Shown: positions 22,397 to 33,524 of the stretch, one piece after another | Layout of the letters: every line of letters starts with the position of its first letter | Numbering within the stretch: the stretch's first letter is position 1 | Assembly (NCBI GenBank): GCA_020912385.1 | Contig: CP087213.1 | Coordinates: forward strand, 62,001-126,000 | From: Neofusicoccum parvum | Taxonomy: Eukaryota > Ascomycota > Dothideomycetes > Botryosphaeriales > Botryosphaeriaceae | Length of the DNA: 64,000 bases | Direction of reading: 5' to 3' | Made by a program: the position numbers and the translations under genes | Notes under the pieces: generated by a model | Told to the model about the DNA's origin: nothing | What the model saw: only the letters and a program-made list of their open reading frames with translations | The model's database searches: none

Positions 22397-22750
22397 GCGT
22401 TGTAGCGTTTGGTATTGGAGAATGGAAATTATCGTAAGCTTTGGCCTTTGGCAGAGATTGTGTGATGCATCTCGTTGAAGTCTGAGAACTGGGTTATTGG
22501 CACGCTCTTTTAAAGTATGCAGTAGGAGAATTCGCCACCCAAACCCCTCCCCGCAACAAATCCCTGCAGATACTCGACATGGACCCGGGCAAGGTGGAAA
22601 CGGCACGGACCGTGACACTCTCTCCAGCAGAAAGACAAGGGAGCTTCTGGAGAGCAGAGTTCTCTTAAGAGCAGGTATGGCACACTCTATCCCAAAATGT
22701 GATACATTGCTCGTTGTTGAGGCGGCGCAAGTTGCTACCACAGCAGCCAA

Positions 22751-23590
22751 TTACAATTTCGCTCCCTCGAAAGCGCCATGCCGTCCAGCTCCTTCACTAA
22801 ATTTTGCAGCTCCTTTGATGCTCTCCGTAGTGATCACCTTGATCCCATGGTCAAACTCGTGTGTCAGCGCGTCCTCGAACGAGGTTGCGTTGTAAGCGGA
22901 GTAATAGCAGCTTGTGCGGTCGGTGTTCATGCAGGCTTGAGGGAAGGTAAGTAACTGTCTAGCAATCCCGGTTGCCTCCGCCAGAGCCTGCCCCTTGGGA
23001 ACAACCCTGTTGGCAAGGCCCATCTGGAGTGCTTCCTGCGCCGGAACTGCCCGGCCGGTGAGGATCATGTCGAGCGCCCGACCAAGGCCCACGATGGCCT
23101 GGAGGCGGACCGTACCGCCGTCGATGAGGGGCACTCCGAACCTGCGGCAGAAAACGCCGAAGATGGCGTCTTCTTCGGCAACGCGTATATCGCCAAGTAG
23201 TGAGAGCTCGAGGCCTCCGGCGACTGCGTAGCCCGACACGGCGCTGATGACGGGCTTCTTGATCTGCATTCTTGACGGACCGATCGGGCCAATGTTGCGC
23301 CCGTCCACGCGGTGGTTTGCGTCGACTATTGGGCCGTCGTAGGCCGCGTCCCCGGGGTTGAACTTGGCTATTTCATGGAGGTCGAAGCCGGCGCAGAAGG
23401 TACCGTTTGCCCCGGAGAACACGCAAACCTTCTGAGTCGGGTCATTCTCAAACTCCAAGAAGGCTTCGGTGAGCTTTTTGGCCGTGGGGCCATCGATTGC
23501 GTTTCTTCGATGGAGGCGGTTGATGGTGATGGTGGTGATTCCATCCGACGTCTTGTCAACCTGGACGGCTTGGGGCTCAGCGTCTGTCAT
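22751..23590 (-). CDS. Enoyl-CoA hydratase/isomerase (crotonase) with PTS1 (AKL)
   Basis: 279-residue crotonase-fold enzyme. Starts MTDAEPQAVQVDKTSDG; oxyanion-hole blocks are FSGANGTFCAGFDL (about residue 60) and SGYAVAGGLELSLLGDIRVA (about residue 120), then FGVPLIDGGTVRLQAIVGLG and LTGRAVPAQEALQMGLANRV. It ends FEGAKL, a PTS1 peroxisomal signal. It lies upstream of and parallel to the AidB-like dehydrogenase, about 355 bp apart, which fits a two-step acyl-CoA pathway. Hydratase versus isomerase activity cannot be fixed from these residues. Confidence 0.92.
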   Translation of the reverse strand: MTDAEPQAVQVDKTSDGITTITINRLHRRNAIDGPTAKKLTEAFLEFENDPTQKVCVFSGANGTFCAGFDLHEIAKFNPGDAAYDGPIVDANHRVDGRNIGPIGPSRMQIKKPVISAVSGYAVAGGLELSLLGDIRVAEEDAIFGVFCRRFGVPLIDGGTVRLQAIVGLGRALDMILTGRAVPAQEALQMGLANRVVPKGQALAEATGIARQLLTFPQACMNTDRTSCYYSAYNATSFEDALTHEFDHGIKVITTESIKGAAKFSEGAGRHGAFEGAKL

Positions 23591-25090
23591 CTTGTCGAGA
23601 AGAAGAGTAGTGATTCCCGACGGTGATTTCCCAAGAGAAGCTCAATAAAGCTGAGATCCTTCTTTTACCGACTTTCTCCAGAAGGCAGTAAAGGTAAATT
23701 AATAGCTCTGAATGGTAATGACGTCACATGCTCCCACAGTAACCCGAGGTAAAGCGACCCTGCGAGCCGTAAGCAAGTCCGGGGCGGATCCCCAACTACC
23801 CCGCCATGTGCGCCCTAAAGTTACACAGTGGGGGCAGAACGACCCCTGCCTTGACAACCTTGCTAGTTCCCGTGAGGCCAAGGATGTCACCCTCGCCGTG
23901 TGCGCCTTAAAGTGACATGTCTAGACACCCTCTTACTCCCATCAAGTTGAGAACATGATTCTCAACTATCCCGTCATATGCGTCCTGAGCTGACAAGTAA
24001 GCATGGCCTAATCCGTGCCTTTCCGGACTCGCCTTCAGCAAGTTACGGAAGAGTAACGCGAAGGGCTGCGAATTGCTCCGGGAATTGGAGCATACTGTAG
24101 AGGATACCAGCACCTCAGCTTTCGAGTTCACGGCCAGTTTGGGTGGTTATGCCGCCATAGTCAGCCTCTATATTCTGATCCCTTCATGGTGGAAAAGCTG
24201 GTTGGCGGCGAACCCAGCCTGATAAGGAAAAGAAATCTATCCCCCGATTATTTATGAAGAAACATGACTCCATTCATAATTCACATCCCCTCAATACGAT
24301 CCAACCCTTCATCCTTCGGGAACAAACCTCTCGCACGCCAGTACGAGGATGCCTGGAGAACAGTCCCATCCAAGGGTACCGTAAAGCAAAGGCAGCTCTT
24401 TCTGCTCCATAATGCTTTGGAATGCTACAAAAATAGCTAACGTGCCTACTTTAGTTACGAACTCTTCCTCACCGAACAGCCACAGGTTTGCTGGTGGCCA
24501 CAGTCAATACCCATTGCTTGGGAGGCTACGCAAAGCGCATAGTTGGTTCCAAGGCTCTTGTTGTTAACACGTCCTGGCTATATACAAATAGCGTAGCTGG
24601 TTGCCTCAAAAGGAACGGCCTTGAAGCCGGTTCGGCAATAGGGGTCAACTAGAGAGGCTCCTACTTTTTCGACCCCTCCTTTCCTTATTTTAGCCTCCAA
24701 TATTTATAGTTGAACCCCACCTTAAGTAATGGCCGCATATTACATGCAAAACATGCTATAAACCGGCCACATCAATATTTTCCCACGGCTGCATACCAGA
24801 TCGTGGTAAACTTCTAAAGAAGTGCCAAGAGCGTGGGTGCCTAGTGCCGGGAGTGCTACCTGGGAAATTACTCGGCTGAAAGTGTCGATAGACCCTGGAA
24901 GAGCACAAAATGAATGCCTGTCTCTTTTTTTGTTTTTTACAGTCCCCTATGAAGCAAGTTCTCATAATGACCTACCGACAGAGGCACTTGCGCAATCATC
25001 TCCTGTTCCCATGATCAAAAAGCACTACATCTTGGCTTCTGCGCAAAGGCTAGCAAACTATGTGTATTCCTACTATTCCGAAGCTAAACT
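23591..25090. other. Gene-free region with a decayed short repeat
   Basis: About 1.5 kb between the crotonase promoter and the propeller-gene terminator. Three related about 30-bp segments lie near 23790-23824, 23886-23915 and 23960-23994; the third differs from the first mainly by C-to-T and G-to-A changes. The rest is moderately AT-rich with no coding signature. Confidence 0.5.
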
Positions 25091-26222
25091 TCAAAGAGCA
25101 TACTTGCCAACGCGGTTGTTGAGCACCTCAGTAAACCAAATAGCATTACCAGGCCCATAATGCACCGCAATGTTCAACAACGGGGGCACCGACACCGGCA
25201 ACGGAATGATCTCGAGTGGGACCGGCTGCTTGACAAGCGTGATCTCTCCCGTCTTTACGTCCAGCTTGTTGATAGTGCTCCGTGTTGCCGTCGAGTACCA
25301 AATGTTCCCTTCGCCATCTACCGTGTCCTCGGTGGGCAGCGCCGCGGGCAATGGGTCAGGGTAGATCTTGACTTCGCCGGTGTAGATGTTGATGCTCCCC
25401 ATGCTGTTTCCGAGGAAGCAGGTGAACCAGATGGTACCCGGCGGAGACTCGGCACGCACGACAGCGGGGCCAAGGCCCCCAAGCGGGAGAGGGTATTCGG
25501 TGAATGTCTTGGTGCTGAGATCGAATTTGGCCATTTTGCTGGCGAGGAACTCACAAATCCAAATGTTGCCATCGGAGGCAAGGAAAGTGCCGAGCGGACC
25601 GGCCAATGGCGTGGGTGGAACGTAGGGCGTGAACTCTTCGGTTTTGTAGTCGAAGTGGAACAGCACGTTTGCTGTTGTGAGGGTGAAATACATCTGGACA
25701 GTGAGTTAGGACACAGCGGCTTGCTCTTGAGTTCTTGCTTACCCCATCATCGGTTGCCCACAAGTCATTGAAATTCAACACGTTCCCAAGTGGATTGTTG
25801 GGCGGTGGCGGTGTGTACACCTTGATTTCTTTGGTGGTCGGATTGATCCTGAGAAACTGGCTGCGTATGCCAGCGGCGGCATATAGCATGCCATCCTTAC
25901 CCGGCTGGATTGCGCAAGCCAGGGCCAAATGCTGCGGCTCAAGATCTTGAAGCGTGAAGCCTGAAGCGTTCTCGTATGGGATATCGAACTCCTCGACTAC
26001 ACCCGTCTCCGGATCTATGCGTGTTATGATGTCTGAGAGAACATTCTGCGCCCATATGGCGCCATCGGGGCCGGTGCAGAGATCGCAAGGCCCTGCCAAC
26101 GGCGTGGGGCTGTTGTAATACGTGAAACGAGCTGGATCGTTGATCTCATCGTTCTGGTCCGTGACAGGCGCCGGTGCCGCCAAACCGGCAATGAAAAACA
26201 GGCTGAGGGTTTCAATACGCAT
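25091..26222 (-). CDS. Secreted Vgb/SMP-30-like beta-propeller protein
   Basis: Six/seven-bladed propeller of the virginiamycin-B-lyase / gluconolactonase-like superfamily. Exons 26222-25743 and 25693-25091 (donor GTAAGC, acceptor CCAG) give 360 residues. Signal peptide MRIETLSLFFIAGLAAPAPV. Repeated blade motif: GPDGAIWAQNVLSDIITRID, SDGNIWICEFLASKMAKFD, GTIWFTCFLGNSMGSIN, GEGNIWYSTATRSTINKLD and GNAIWFTEVLNNRVGKY. In Vgb the G-x-I/L-W-x-T/S pattern defines blades; catalytic His/Glu assignment was not possible here. Lies 0.6 kb downstream of a GMC oxidoreductase on the same strand. Substrate unknown. Confidence 0.87.
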
Positions 26223-26835
26223 TTCGATAGACTTCGCTGGAGTGGCCTTGGTCAGTAAAGAGATCGGAATAGCGCGTAGAGGGATGACGGGGCATTTAAG
26301 TCGACACTTACGAGCACGCTTTCCATGCCGTTTCGAACTGTAGCAGGCCGCCTCGTTCGTCATGTATTACCAGATCGAGCTGCACCAATTTAACATGCAA
26401 CCCTAACAGCGTAGTTTCGGCGATCCCAGGCGTGAAAAGAGTAGTGTGTATTTAGTGAGTGCGGGACCCCGCAATGCGTTAACTTGGCACGGTTAGTGTG
26501 TAGATCTCAATTACCAGATAGGATTTAGACACGGACATAAAATACGGAGGCTACAATCGGGCGCTCAATTCTGTCAGCTGGCAAGAGTCCGTTCCTGCAT
26601 CGTCCAGAGCTTTTCTTGGATCTTCCTTGGCTCTTCACACAGATGGAGCTGTTGGCCGATCACATCCCCGGGCATCTCGATTGGTTGACAGGACTAAGAC
26701 CTCGGAAACTGATTCGACACACTCTATATTCTACTGCTTATCTTAACAAGTGTGCAATTCATTGGTTTGGTTTTGCGGTGATTGGGTAAATGTCCCACAA
26801 AAGTTTACGACACGTTTTCCACGCGAGTGCAGTCT

Positions 26836-28736
26836 CTAGAGCCTTCCCAGCATCTTTTTGTTGTGTATGGCTGCACCTTTGATGAGATCTGCTGCCCTTT
26901 CCGCAACAGCATAGACCGTAGCTTGAATGTTTCCAAGCGGCTCGAGCGGGAATACACTCGCATCCACAATCCTGACATTCTTTGTGCCGTGAACAACAAG
27001 CCGGTTATCCACAACACCACCAAGTTCGAGCGGCATCATCGGGCAAGTACAAGCAGGATGGAAACAGGTGAATGCACGGTCTCTCGCAATCTGCTTCGCC
27101 GTTTCGAGATCGCTTGGGTCATCAGCGGGCATGCGTTTCCCGTTCTCCTTCAGGACACTCCGCATCGAAGCCGTATTGACTAGTTGTTCCAAGTACTGCG
27201 TATGACGGGCTTGAAGCTCCAGATCGAGCGGATGTGAAAGGTATCGTGGGTCGATTGCTGGGTTTGCTTGCGGGTCTGCGGACGTGATGTGGACCGTTCC
27301 TCGCGAGAAGGGATGGTTCAGAAGGGGGACCCCGCTGACGTAGCTACCCGGGGTCCTGCCGCCAAACAAATACGCCATGGTGTTCTGCTTGGTGTCTTTG
27401 TTCAGCTGCATGGGTATGAACAAGAACTCCGCGGACGGTTCACCAGACTCCGTCAGTCTCTTACGAAGCAGCTCGTACTGCTTGGCCTTGGCGGGGAAGT
27501 CTGGGTACAGGTTGATATGTTCGTCAACTAGTTTCCGGAATTCTGCCTTATCGATGACGCCGTTCTTATCCACTGGTGGCAGGTAGGCGGTACCCAAAGG
27601 AGTGCCCGCCATCGGTCCGCTCCTGCTTTCTTGATACATGTTGAGCACAGCCTGCAGAAGCTTGGGATCGTGCTGCAAATTGTCTCCGGACATCTGGCCA
27701 TCCGCAATCTCGTAACTGATACTCGACACAACGTGGTCTTGAAAGTTCTCTCCCACCCCTGGATTGTTGAAGCGCGTCGTGATGCCGTGCTGGCTCAACA
27801 GACGCTCGTTGCCGATTCCAGAAAGCTCGAGGATCTGCGGAGATTTGATTGCGCCCGCGGCCAGAATCACCTCTCCGCCCTCCTGAACCCTGATTAATTC
27901 ACGCTCCGTGCCATTTCGGAGCACTTGCACTCCTGTTGCACGCAGGGGAGCCTCGTCTGCCCAAATGATCTTTTCCGCTACCGACTCAGTCAGAACGTAG
28001 AGATTTGGTCTGTTCGCCACATCCTGCGTGTAGTAGGATGCCGCAGAATACTCCCGGGTCCTTGTGTCTGGGTGGATGGATACAGGGTTCATGAAGCATC
28101 CGATTGTCCGGCCGTGGATGGGATCATCGACCGCGTGGAATCCAAGCTCTTTGAATCCCTTGACCCAAGCCTCATGGAACGGGCTGTATCCGTCCGGAAT
28201 CGTCACCTGAAGCGGTCCCTTCGTTCCATGGCTGGCTTCATCGATATAGTCGAGCACCATCTGCTGTTTCGTAGCCTGCGAGGCAGGCCTGAAGGTATGA
28301 AACTTTCGGAGGTACGGCGCCATGGCTTCTGCGCTCCAGCTCTGATCGTCGTTCAGTTCCGCCCAGTCGTTGAAGTCGGCCTTGCTAGGATAGAGGATGG
28401 CAGAGAAGTTGAGGGCGGAGGAGCCGCCGAGCACACGGCCGCGTGGACAGGCAATTTGCCTTCCATTGAGAGCCGCCTAAAAATCAGCGGTGTCTTGGGA
28501 GTTCTTGCTGGTGAGGAAAAGCCTACCTGTGGCTCCGTCAGGAAACTCCAATCATAACTCGGGTCTTCGTATAGTGAGAGCATAAGCCCCGGAGTGTCGA
28601 TTCTTGGGTCACCTTTGCGATTCGCGCCGGCCTCGATGACAGCGACCGTCTTCGAAGGATCTTCACTGAGCCGGGCAGCTACTACCAGGCCGGCGGTGCC
28701 ACCACCAACAATTACAAAGTCGTATCTGGTTGTCAT
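26836..28736 (-). CDS. GMC-family FAD oxidoreductase (choline/aryl-alcohol-type)
   Basis: FAD-dependent glucose-methanol-choline oxidoreductase, 616 residues from exons 28736-28527 and 28476-26836. Rossmann motif FVIVGGGTAGLVVAARLSE at the N-terminus, GMC signature 1 PRGRVLGGSSALNFS across intron 1, signature 2 GAIKSPQILELSGIG, and C-terminal CFHPACTCPM followed by VRIVDASVFP and GNIQATVYAVAERAADLI, giving the His-Asn active-site pair. No signal peptide, so it is intracellular, unlike secreted aryl-alcohol oxidases. The C-terminus is MLGRL, too weak to call PTS1. A CGG-N4-CCG site lies 266 bp upstream. Substrate unknown. Confidence 0.93.
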
Positions 28737-30520
28737 CTTGAGACGGATCTGGAAGCAAACTTTGCTACTGATGGACTCGGGAATTGGTGGGAGGCTCTAG
28801 TTAAATACATCGCAAAAATTCCTGCATAGCAGGCAACAGCATCAAGAAAAATTTAAGAAGCTAGATTCGTAAGCCTGTGGATATCCTTGGGGGCTTTTGC
28901 TCTGCCAGTGGACCTTATCGAAGTGTGTCGTGATCTAAAATCCAAACTATGGCTATGAGAGGTTCGGATTCAGCGCAAATCTGCAATATTCCTAATTCGT
29001 GCGGAATACCGAAGTAGCTTCCTATTTTTGGATTGAGGCCCATCAAAAATTCAGCAACTAGTACTCGCTTGCGGAGCTTTGAAGTGGGTCAGGCGTATTC
29101 GTTGGTCAGGTGTCCGTGGGGGCCAATGGCTAGCCACGTAGCCCCCGGCCGCTATGATGGAGTGAGCTTGTACCCCGAGAGTATCTGGAAATTGTGGGAG
29201 AGAAATCAAAGAGACTTTCAAGTGCAAGTTTCTACAATTACGCACGCGCATATGTCTCGCAAATACCGCCCAATTCACCCGCTTGGTTTATAATATGTTT
29301 TTTGATTATGGATTGATTGAGTTGAATTGAATTGAATCTACCCTGACTGGAAGTTAACCTTCCATCTAAGTAGGACACTCCCCGTATAATAGCAGATCCC
29401 TTGCGGGAGCCTCTTAGACAGAGCGTGGTTACCCGCTTAGGCGCCGTGACGTTCTATGACAGTTGCCTCCAAATGCCTCGTAGCCCTAGCGCATACGGGT
29501 CCTGACCGGTATCAGTAATACAAGGGCGGCAAAATTAGTTTCTCTACCGCCCACAAATCATTGACTAGCTTCACCAGCTTGTCCGGCAGTGGTTCATTTA
29601 GAGTGATCTTCAAGTTTATTTCCAGTTTCTCCAATTAACTAATATTAGGGACGTGTTCCGTCCTTTTGCTCCTTTGCAACACCTAGACCTTCGGTAGATG
29701 AAGTACCACTAGTGATTGATCTATATATTTCAAGATTTTCTCTCGCTTATGGGTGCCGGGTGAGAAGCTGAATACTTTTGTGTCTACGGTTCCCCTTGTA
29801 GATAAATCTGTCTGCCCGAGGAAACGCGCCCAGGAGTCGTGGGCGCCGGTTGAGTAGACTCTCCGTTTGGTTGTTATCTAAGGATAAAGTGGCTAGGTAT
29901 ATAATCTACCTTGTAGTGTCAATGAAGAGTCCTCCGAACGAGCGGAAAAGAGCGAGGAAATCCTGAGCTTTGGGGACGGAGTTTTATTTTGCTAACACGA
30001 CCGTCCACTGGAAAAGACTGACCTTCGACGAGTCGTTGGTATTAATTCGAGACCCGAGACCCTCCGAGGGAGAAACTCACCAAAGAGTTGAGATTACTCG
30101 GCGGGAGTTTCGGGCGACTAATCCCTGCTGCACAAGAACCTTCACCTTGTCAAATAGAAAATTCGCAGTCCATACATTTGTAACGATAAAGCTTGGCTGA
30201 TTAATGGATCAGAGCCCTCCGAAAGTCCGCAGAAGCGGCGGGCTTAGGTTGCGGAGTTCCGCAGGAGGTGCGGAGTTGCGCTTATTAGCTCGCGGGGGCC
30301 GCCTCTTTTCGCACCGTTGCACTTACTCATCGGCGTTGATCGGCCCGGCTAGTCAATACAATCGACAGATCAATCACCTCGCCTGCACGGCATTGCGCGG
30401 CAGTAACGGTGGAGAATAGCGCTGCTGTGTTGATCATAAATCAGCCATCGCACCCCTCTGTTCACACATATACTGAAGTCCACAGTAGTACTACGCACGC
30501 CGTATGCTATTCAACTGAGA
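28737..30520. other. Long AT-rich intergenic region
   Basis: About 1.8 kb between the divergent GMC and MDR genes. It holds a CGG-N4-CCG palindrome at 29002-29011 near the GMC gene, a short TTGAA-type repeat near 29321, and the paired CGGAGTT sites at 30252-30280 near the MDR gene. The sequence 29400-30200 looks like degraded non-coding DNA; I could not identify a transposon in it. Confidence 0.5.
30252..30280. promoter_or_regulatory. Paired CGGAGTT element upstream of MDR reductase
   Basis: CGGAGTTCCG (CGG-N4-CCG palindrome, 30252-30261) followed 19 bp later by CGGAGTTGCG (30271-30280). The surrounding 33 bp (30249-30281) recur with one difference at 33493-33525. Inverted CGG triplets are the classic target of Zn2Cys6 dimers; linkage to the regulator at 32138-33385 is inference. 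Confidence 0.6.
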
Positions 30521-31621
30521 ATGTATCGGATACGACGACGTTTCCCATCCATCGCCAAGTTTTCGCAACCGCACATTATGGTCCCGGCAACAACAATGAA
30601 GGCCTGGCAATCCCCCGGCGTCACCACAACGCTGGAAGCCTCCCTCACACTCAACCCACACGCCGTTGCACCTACGCCATCCACCCTCTCCACCAACGAA
30701 CTGCTCATCTCAGTCATCTCCGCCGCTCTCAACCCCGTCGACATCACCATCGCGGAGCTAGGCCTCCTCTCCCGCCTCGCCCACCGCGGCGCCTACAGTC
30801 CAGGCGTGGACTTCTGCGGCCGGGTCATCGCCGCGCACGCCACAGCGCTGGCCTCGCACCCGGAGTTCGAGGCTGGCGCTCTGGTCTTCGGCGCCCTCTC
30901 CTTCCCGCCGTTGCCCAAGCACGGCTCGCTGGGCCAGCTCATGGTCGCCACGACCGCGAACTGCGTGCCCGTCCCGGCGGGCGTCGCGATTGACGATGCG
31001 GCCGCCGTCGCTACCGTGGGTCCGACTGCGCTGGGCGCGCTGGCTGACGTCGCGCCTGGAGCGAGGGTCTTGATCAACGGCGGTTCGGGCGGCGTCGGCA
31101 CCGCGGCTATTCAGATCGCGAAGGCGCTGGGCGCGGTGCACGTCACGGCGACTTGCTCCGCAGCGAATATTGAGCTGTGTAGGAGGTTGGGTGCGGACGA
31201 TGTGTTGGATTATCGAAGTGTGGACGTGGTGGAGACGCTCAAGAGAAAAGGAGAGGTGTATGATCTCATCGTCGACGTTGTGGGGAATCCGGAACTGAAG
31301 TTGTATGAGAATTCAGGGGCATACTTGAAAGAGCGAGCGAGCTATGTACAAGTGGGAGTGCCAGTGTCGATGGTCGGTTTTTGGTCATTAGCCAGGAGAG
31401 CATTGACGCCAAGATGCTTCGGCGGCGGTCAGAGGAGCTTCCAATTTCTCAAAGCAAAGATAGACGCGGAACGTTTAAGTAAGGTCGGTGAATGGGTAAA
31501 AGATGGGAAGCTACAGGCCGTGATTGACAAGGCATTCCAGATGGAGGATGTTCCTCAGGCTTTCGGAAAGCTGAGGCAAGGTCGGACGAAGGGAAAAATT
31601 GTGATACATGTTGCCGAATAG
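30521..31621 (+). CDS. MDR-superfamily NAD(P)H quinone/enoyl reductase-like protein
   Basis: Medium-chain dehydrogenase/reductase without the structural zinc, 366 residues in one exon. GroES-like N-terminal domain begins MKAWQSPGVTT; key parts are ALNPVDITIAELG and GVDFCGRVIAA, then the Rossmann motif VLINGGSGGVGTAAIQIAKA and ATCSAANIELCRRLGADDVLDY (near residue 210). The family reduces quinones or enoyl/enone substrates with NADPH. Alternative starts at 30578 or 30596 would remove a short basic N-terminus that could be a targeting sequence. It faces the Zn2Cys6 gene tail to tail and shares its promoter element, suggesting co-regulation. Confidence 0.9.
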   Translation: MYRIRRRFPSIAKFSQPHIMVPATTMKAWQSPGVTTTLEASLTLNPHAVAPTPSTLSTNELLISVISAALNPVDITIAELGLLSRLAHRGAYSPGVDFCGRVIAAHATALASHPEFEAGALVFGALSFPPLPKHGSLGQLMVATTANCVPVPAGVAIDDAAAVATVGPTALGALADVAPGARVLINGGSGGVGTAAIQIAKALGAVHVTATCSAANIELCRRLGADDVLDYRSVDVVETLKRKGEVYDLIVDVVGNPELKLYENSGAYLKERASYVQVGVPVSMVGFWSLARRALTPRCFGGGQRSFQFLKAKIDAERLSKVGEWVKDGKLQAVIDKAFQMEDVPQAFGKLRQGRTKGKIVIHVAE

Positions 31622-32137
31622 TGTACCATCTACTAGCTTCTCGAAGGATTTTCAATAAAAGATATGTCAAACCGGTGAGAATTAATGAATAATTAGCTAC
31701 AATGACTGCCTTTTAGAGAACACGTATTGTTTTACAAGAAGCCGCGGAATAGAGATACAGCAGGATACTGAAGTAGAGCGATACAAATTGCGTAAGACAA
31801 TAATGTGATAGCAAAAACGAATTGATTAAAGCGGATCAAGGTGATTTAAAGTAGGGGGGTCCAGTTTCAATAAGATGGATTGCGGGAAAGTAGACGAGCG
31901 AGGTGCCAGAGAGTTACATCAGATTCAGAAGTCTCGAGTACCTAGAGTGAGATGTGAGGATAGCAAACCAGACCATCTGTTAACTTCAGTGGGTAAAATT
32001 GATCCAATATGATATAGATGACCTGGATAATGCAAAATGAATGGTGATAAGCCTTGGTCTCCCTGAATCTCATCTCTCTGGTTTGGTCGTCTTTGCGATG
32101 GTTACGGGGTTGATGCTGCACCAATCTTAAGTGTGAT
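31622..32137. other. Convergent intergenic, terminators only
   Basis: About 0.5 kb AT-rich spacer between convergent MDR and Zn2Cys6 genes. AATAAA-like signals are present on both strands (for example TTCAATAAAAG near 31650). No gene seen. Confidence 0.45.
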
Positions 32138-33385
32138 TTATATTGAGTCGTCTTTCACCCCTTCCAAGCCATATATAGAGAGGTGGCTACTCCCTAACCA
32201 CTTCATTGTTGGCCCTATTCCCCAGAGCATCGTCATTAATAGTGCACCGAGCTCCTCAACATCACCTGGTGTTGCCTTCGCCATATCCTCGTCCCAATGC
32301 ATCATTCGAACCTCGAGCGACTCCCTCTCGGTGTATGCCGTTTTCCAGCTATACTCCGACTGCGCATTCCAAAGCGCTGCTTGGGCGATAAAGCTCATCC
32401 GCATGTCTTGAGGGTGGTCGTAGCCGAGCTTCAAGAAATTGTAGACCCCCTTCAGCATCAAAGTCGTGATTACTGTTCGTCGACTGCTCTCCTGAGCTAG
32501 CCAGCGCAGCCAGTCCGTAGCTCGACCCTGAGACGCTAGAAATGCTCCCGATGAGGCCGGTGGTGGGGAAACCAGTTGACTTGTGCATGATCGAAGTTCG
32601 TCCGCCCACAGGAGAAGAACCGGCTCGTCCGCCTCTGCCTGGGCCCTTAGGTGGATGTCCCCATCGAAGAGTCTGATCGTCTGATATAGCAGCAGCGCTT
32701 GGAGCGCCGCGAGGAGATCCATTTTAGAGACCAAGAATGGATCGGTACTGGCAATGAGTTGTTGAGACTTGTGTTTCAGACTGCGGAATATCAACTCCTG
32801 GTTATCCGCGTTCTTCATGCAGTACAGGGCGCACGCGCTAAGCGCGTCCTGCAGAGCTGGAGGGTTCCTCTCTTGAAACAGGCGACGGTGGATAAACATC
32901 GTCTGTGCCTGCTCGACAAACGTCCTTGGGATGGCTGCCAGTCGCTTTGCTGCAAATTCCACGCGAGCCTGGAGTCTTGCGTCCGAGGTGACCTGTCCGA
33001 TCTCGTCCGGAGCCCGCTGAGCCATGACGCACTCAACGATATCAGGGCTAAGGAGGTCACCGCCCGGCATGCTTGGAAGATGAAAAGGATCATTCCCAAA
33101 ATTAAGGAATGCGTCATTCATGCGGGGCGAGAGCCTCACCGCCGTGAGCGCGGTACTCCCGTGTTGGTCCGGGTAACTGATCGCCTCCTCCGCAAAGGGC
33201 TCCGCAAATCCGACACCTCGATTCCCACGACTTGCGGTGGCTCCGGGAGCCCGGTCAACGTTTCGACTGGCGTTTTCACAGTCGATTTTCCTTGCCTGGC
33301 AGCGGCCGCATTTCGGGAAACCTTGGTCGCATCTCCGCTTGGAGCGGATGCATGCAAGGCAAGACTTCTGGCGTGACGAAGACAT
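32138..33385 (-). CDS. Zn2Cys6 fungal transcription factor, probable local regulator
   Basis: 415-residue single-exon regulator. The binuclear zinc cluster is at residues 9-36: CLACIRSKRRCDQG, then PKCGRCQARKIDC, the exact six-cysteine spacing. The C-terminal two-thirds resembles the fungal-specific regulatory region (helical, with LLALQALLLYQTIRLFDGD and TTLMLKGVYNFLKLGYDHP). Its own promoter, 111-140 bp upstream of the ATG, carries CGGAGTTCCG plus CGGAGTTGCG, also found near the MDR and Kelch genes, which suits autoregulation of a small cluster. Target assignment is inference. Confidence 0.93.
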   Translation of the reverse strand: MSSSRQKSCLACIRSKRRCDQGFPKCGRCQARKIDCENASRNVDRAPGATASRGNRGVGFAEPFAEEAISYPDQHGSTALTAVRLSPRMNDAFLNFGNDPFHLPSMPGGDLLSPDIVECVMAQRAPDEIGQVTSDARLQARVEFAAKRLAAIPRTFVEQAQTMFIHRRLFQERNPPALQDALSACALYCMKNADNQELIFRSLKHKSQQLIASTDPFLVSKMDLLAALQALLLYQTIRLFDGDIHLRAQAEADEPVLLLWADELRSCTSQLVSPPPASSGAFLASQGRATDWLRWLAQESSRRTVITTLMLKGVYNFLKLGYDHPQDMRMSFIAQAALWNAQSEYSWKTAYTERESLEVRMMHWDEDMAKATPGDVEELGALLMTMLWGIGPTMKWLGSSHLSIYGLEGVKDDSI

Positions 33386-33495
33386 ACTAGCGAATCAAGT
33401 CCAGAGGTCTTGTGGAAAGCGAAAGGAGCCGCATGTCGCGATAGGATGACCGCAGCGTTGGATGAAAAGTGCACGGCAGCGGCGGAGGCAAGATT

Positions 33496-33524
33496 GCGGA
33501 GTTCCGCAGGAGGCGCGGAGTTGC
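33496..33524. promoter_or_regulatory. Paired CGGAGTT element upstream of Zn2Cys6 gene
   Basis: CGGAGTTCCG at 33496-33505 and CGGAGTTGCG at 33515-33524, same 19-bp spacing and nearly identical flanks as the copy at 30252. Sits 111-140 bp before the regulator's ATG on the minus strand. Confidence 0.6.

Noticed and set aside
26836..26850. PTS1 signal on the GMC oxidoreductase (GRL)
   Set aside because: GRL is outside the usual S/A/C-K/R/H-L consensus.
29400..30200. Relic LTR or DNA transposon
   Set aside because: Sequence looks non-coding and degenerate, but I found no terminal repeats, target duplication or protein remnants.
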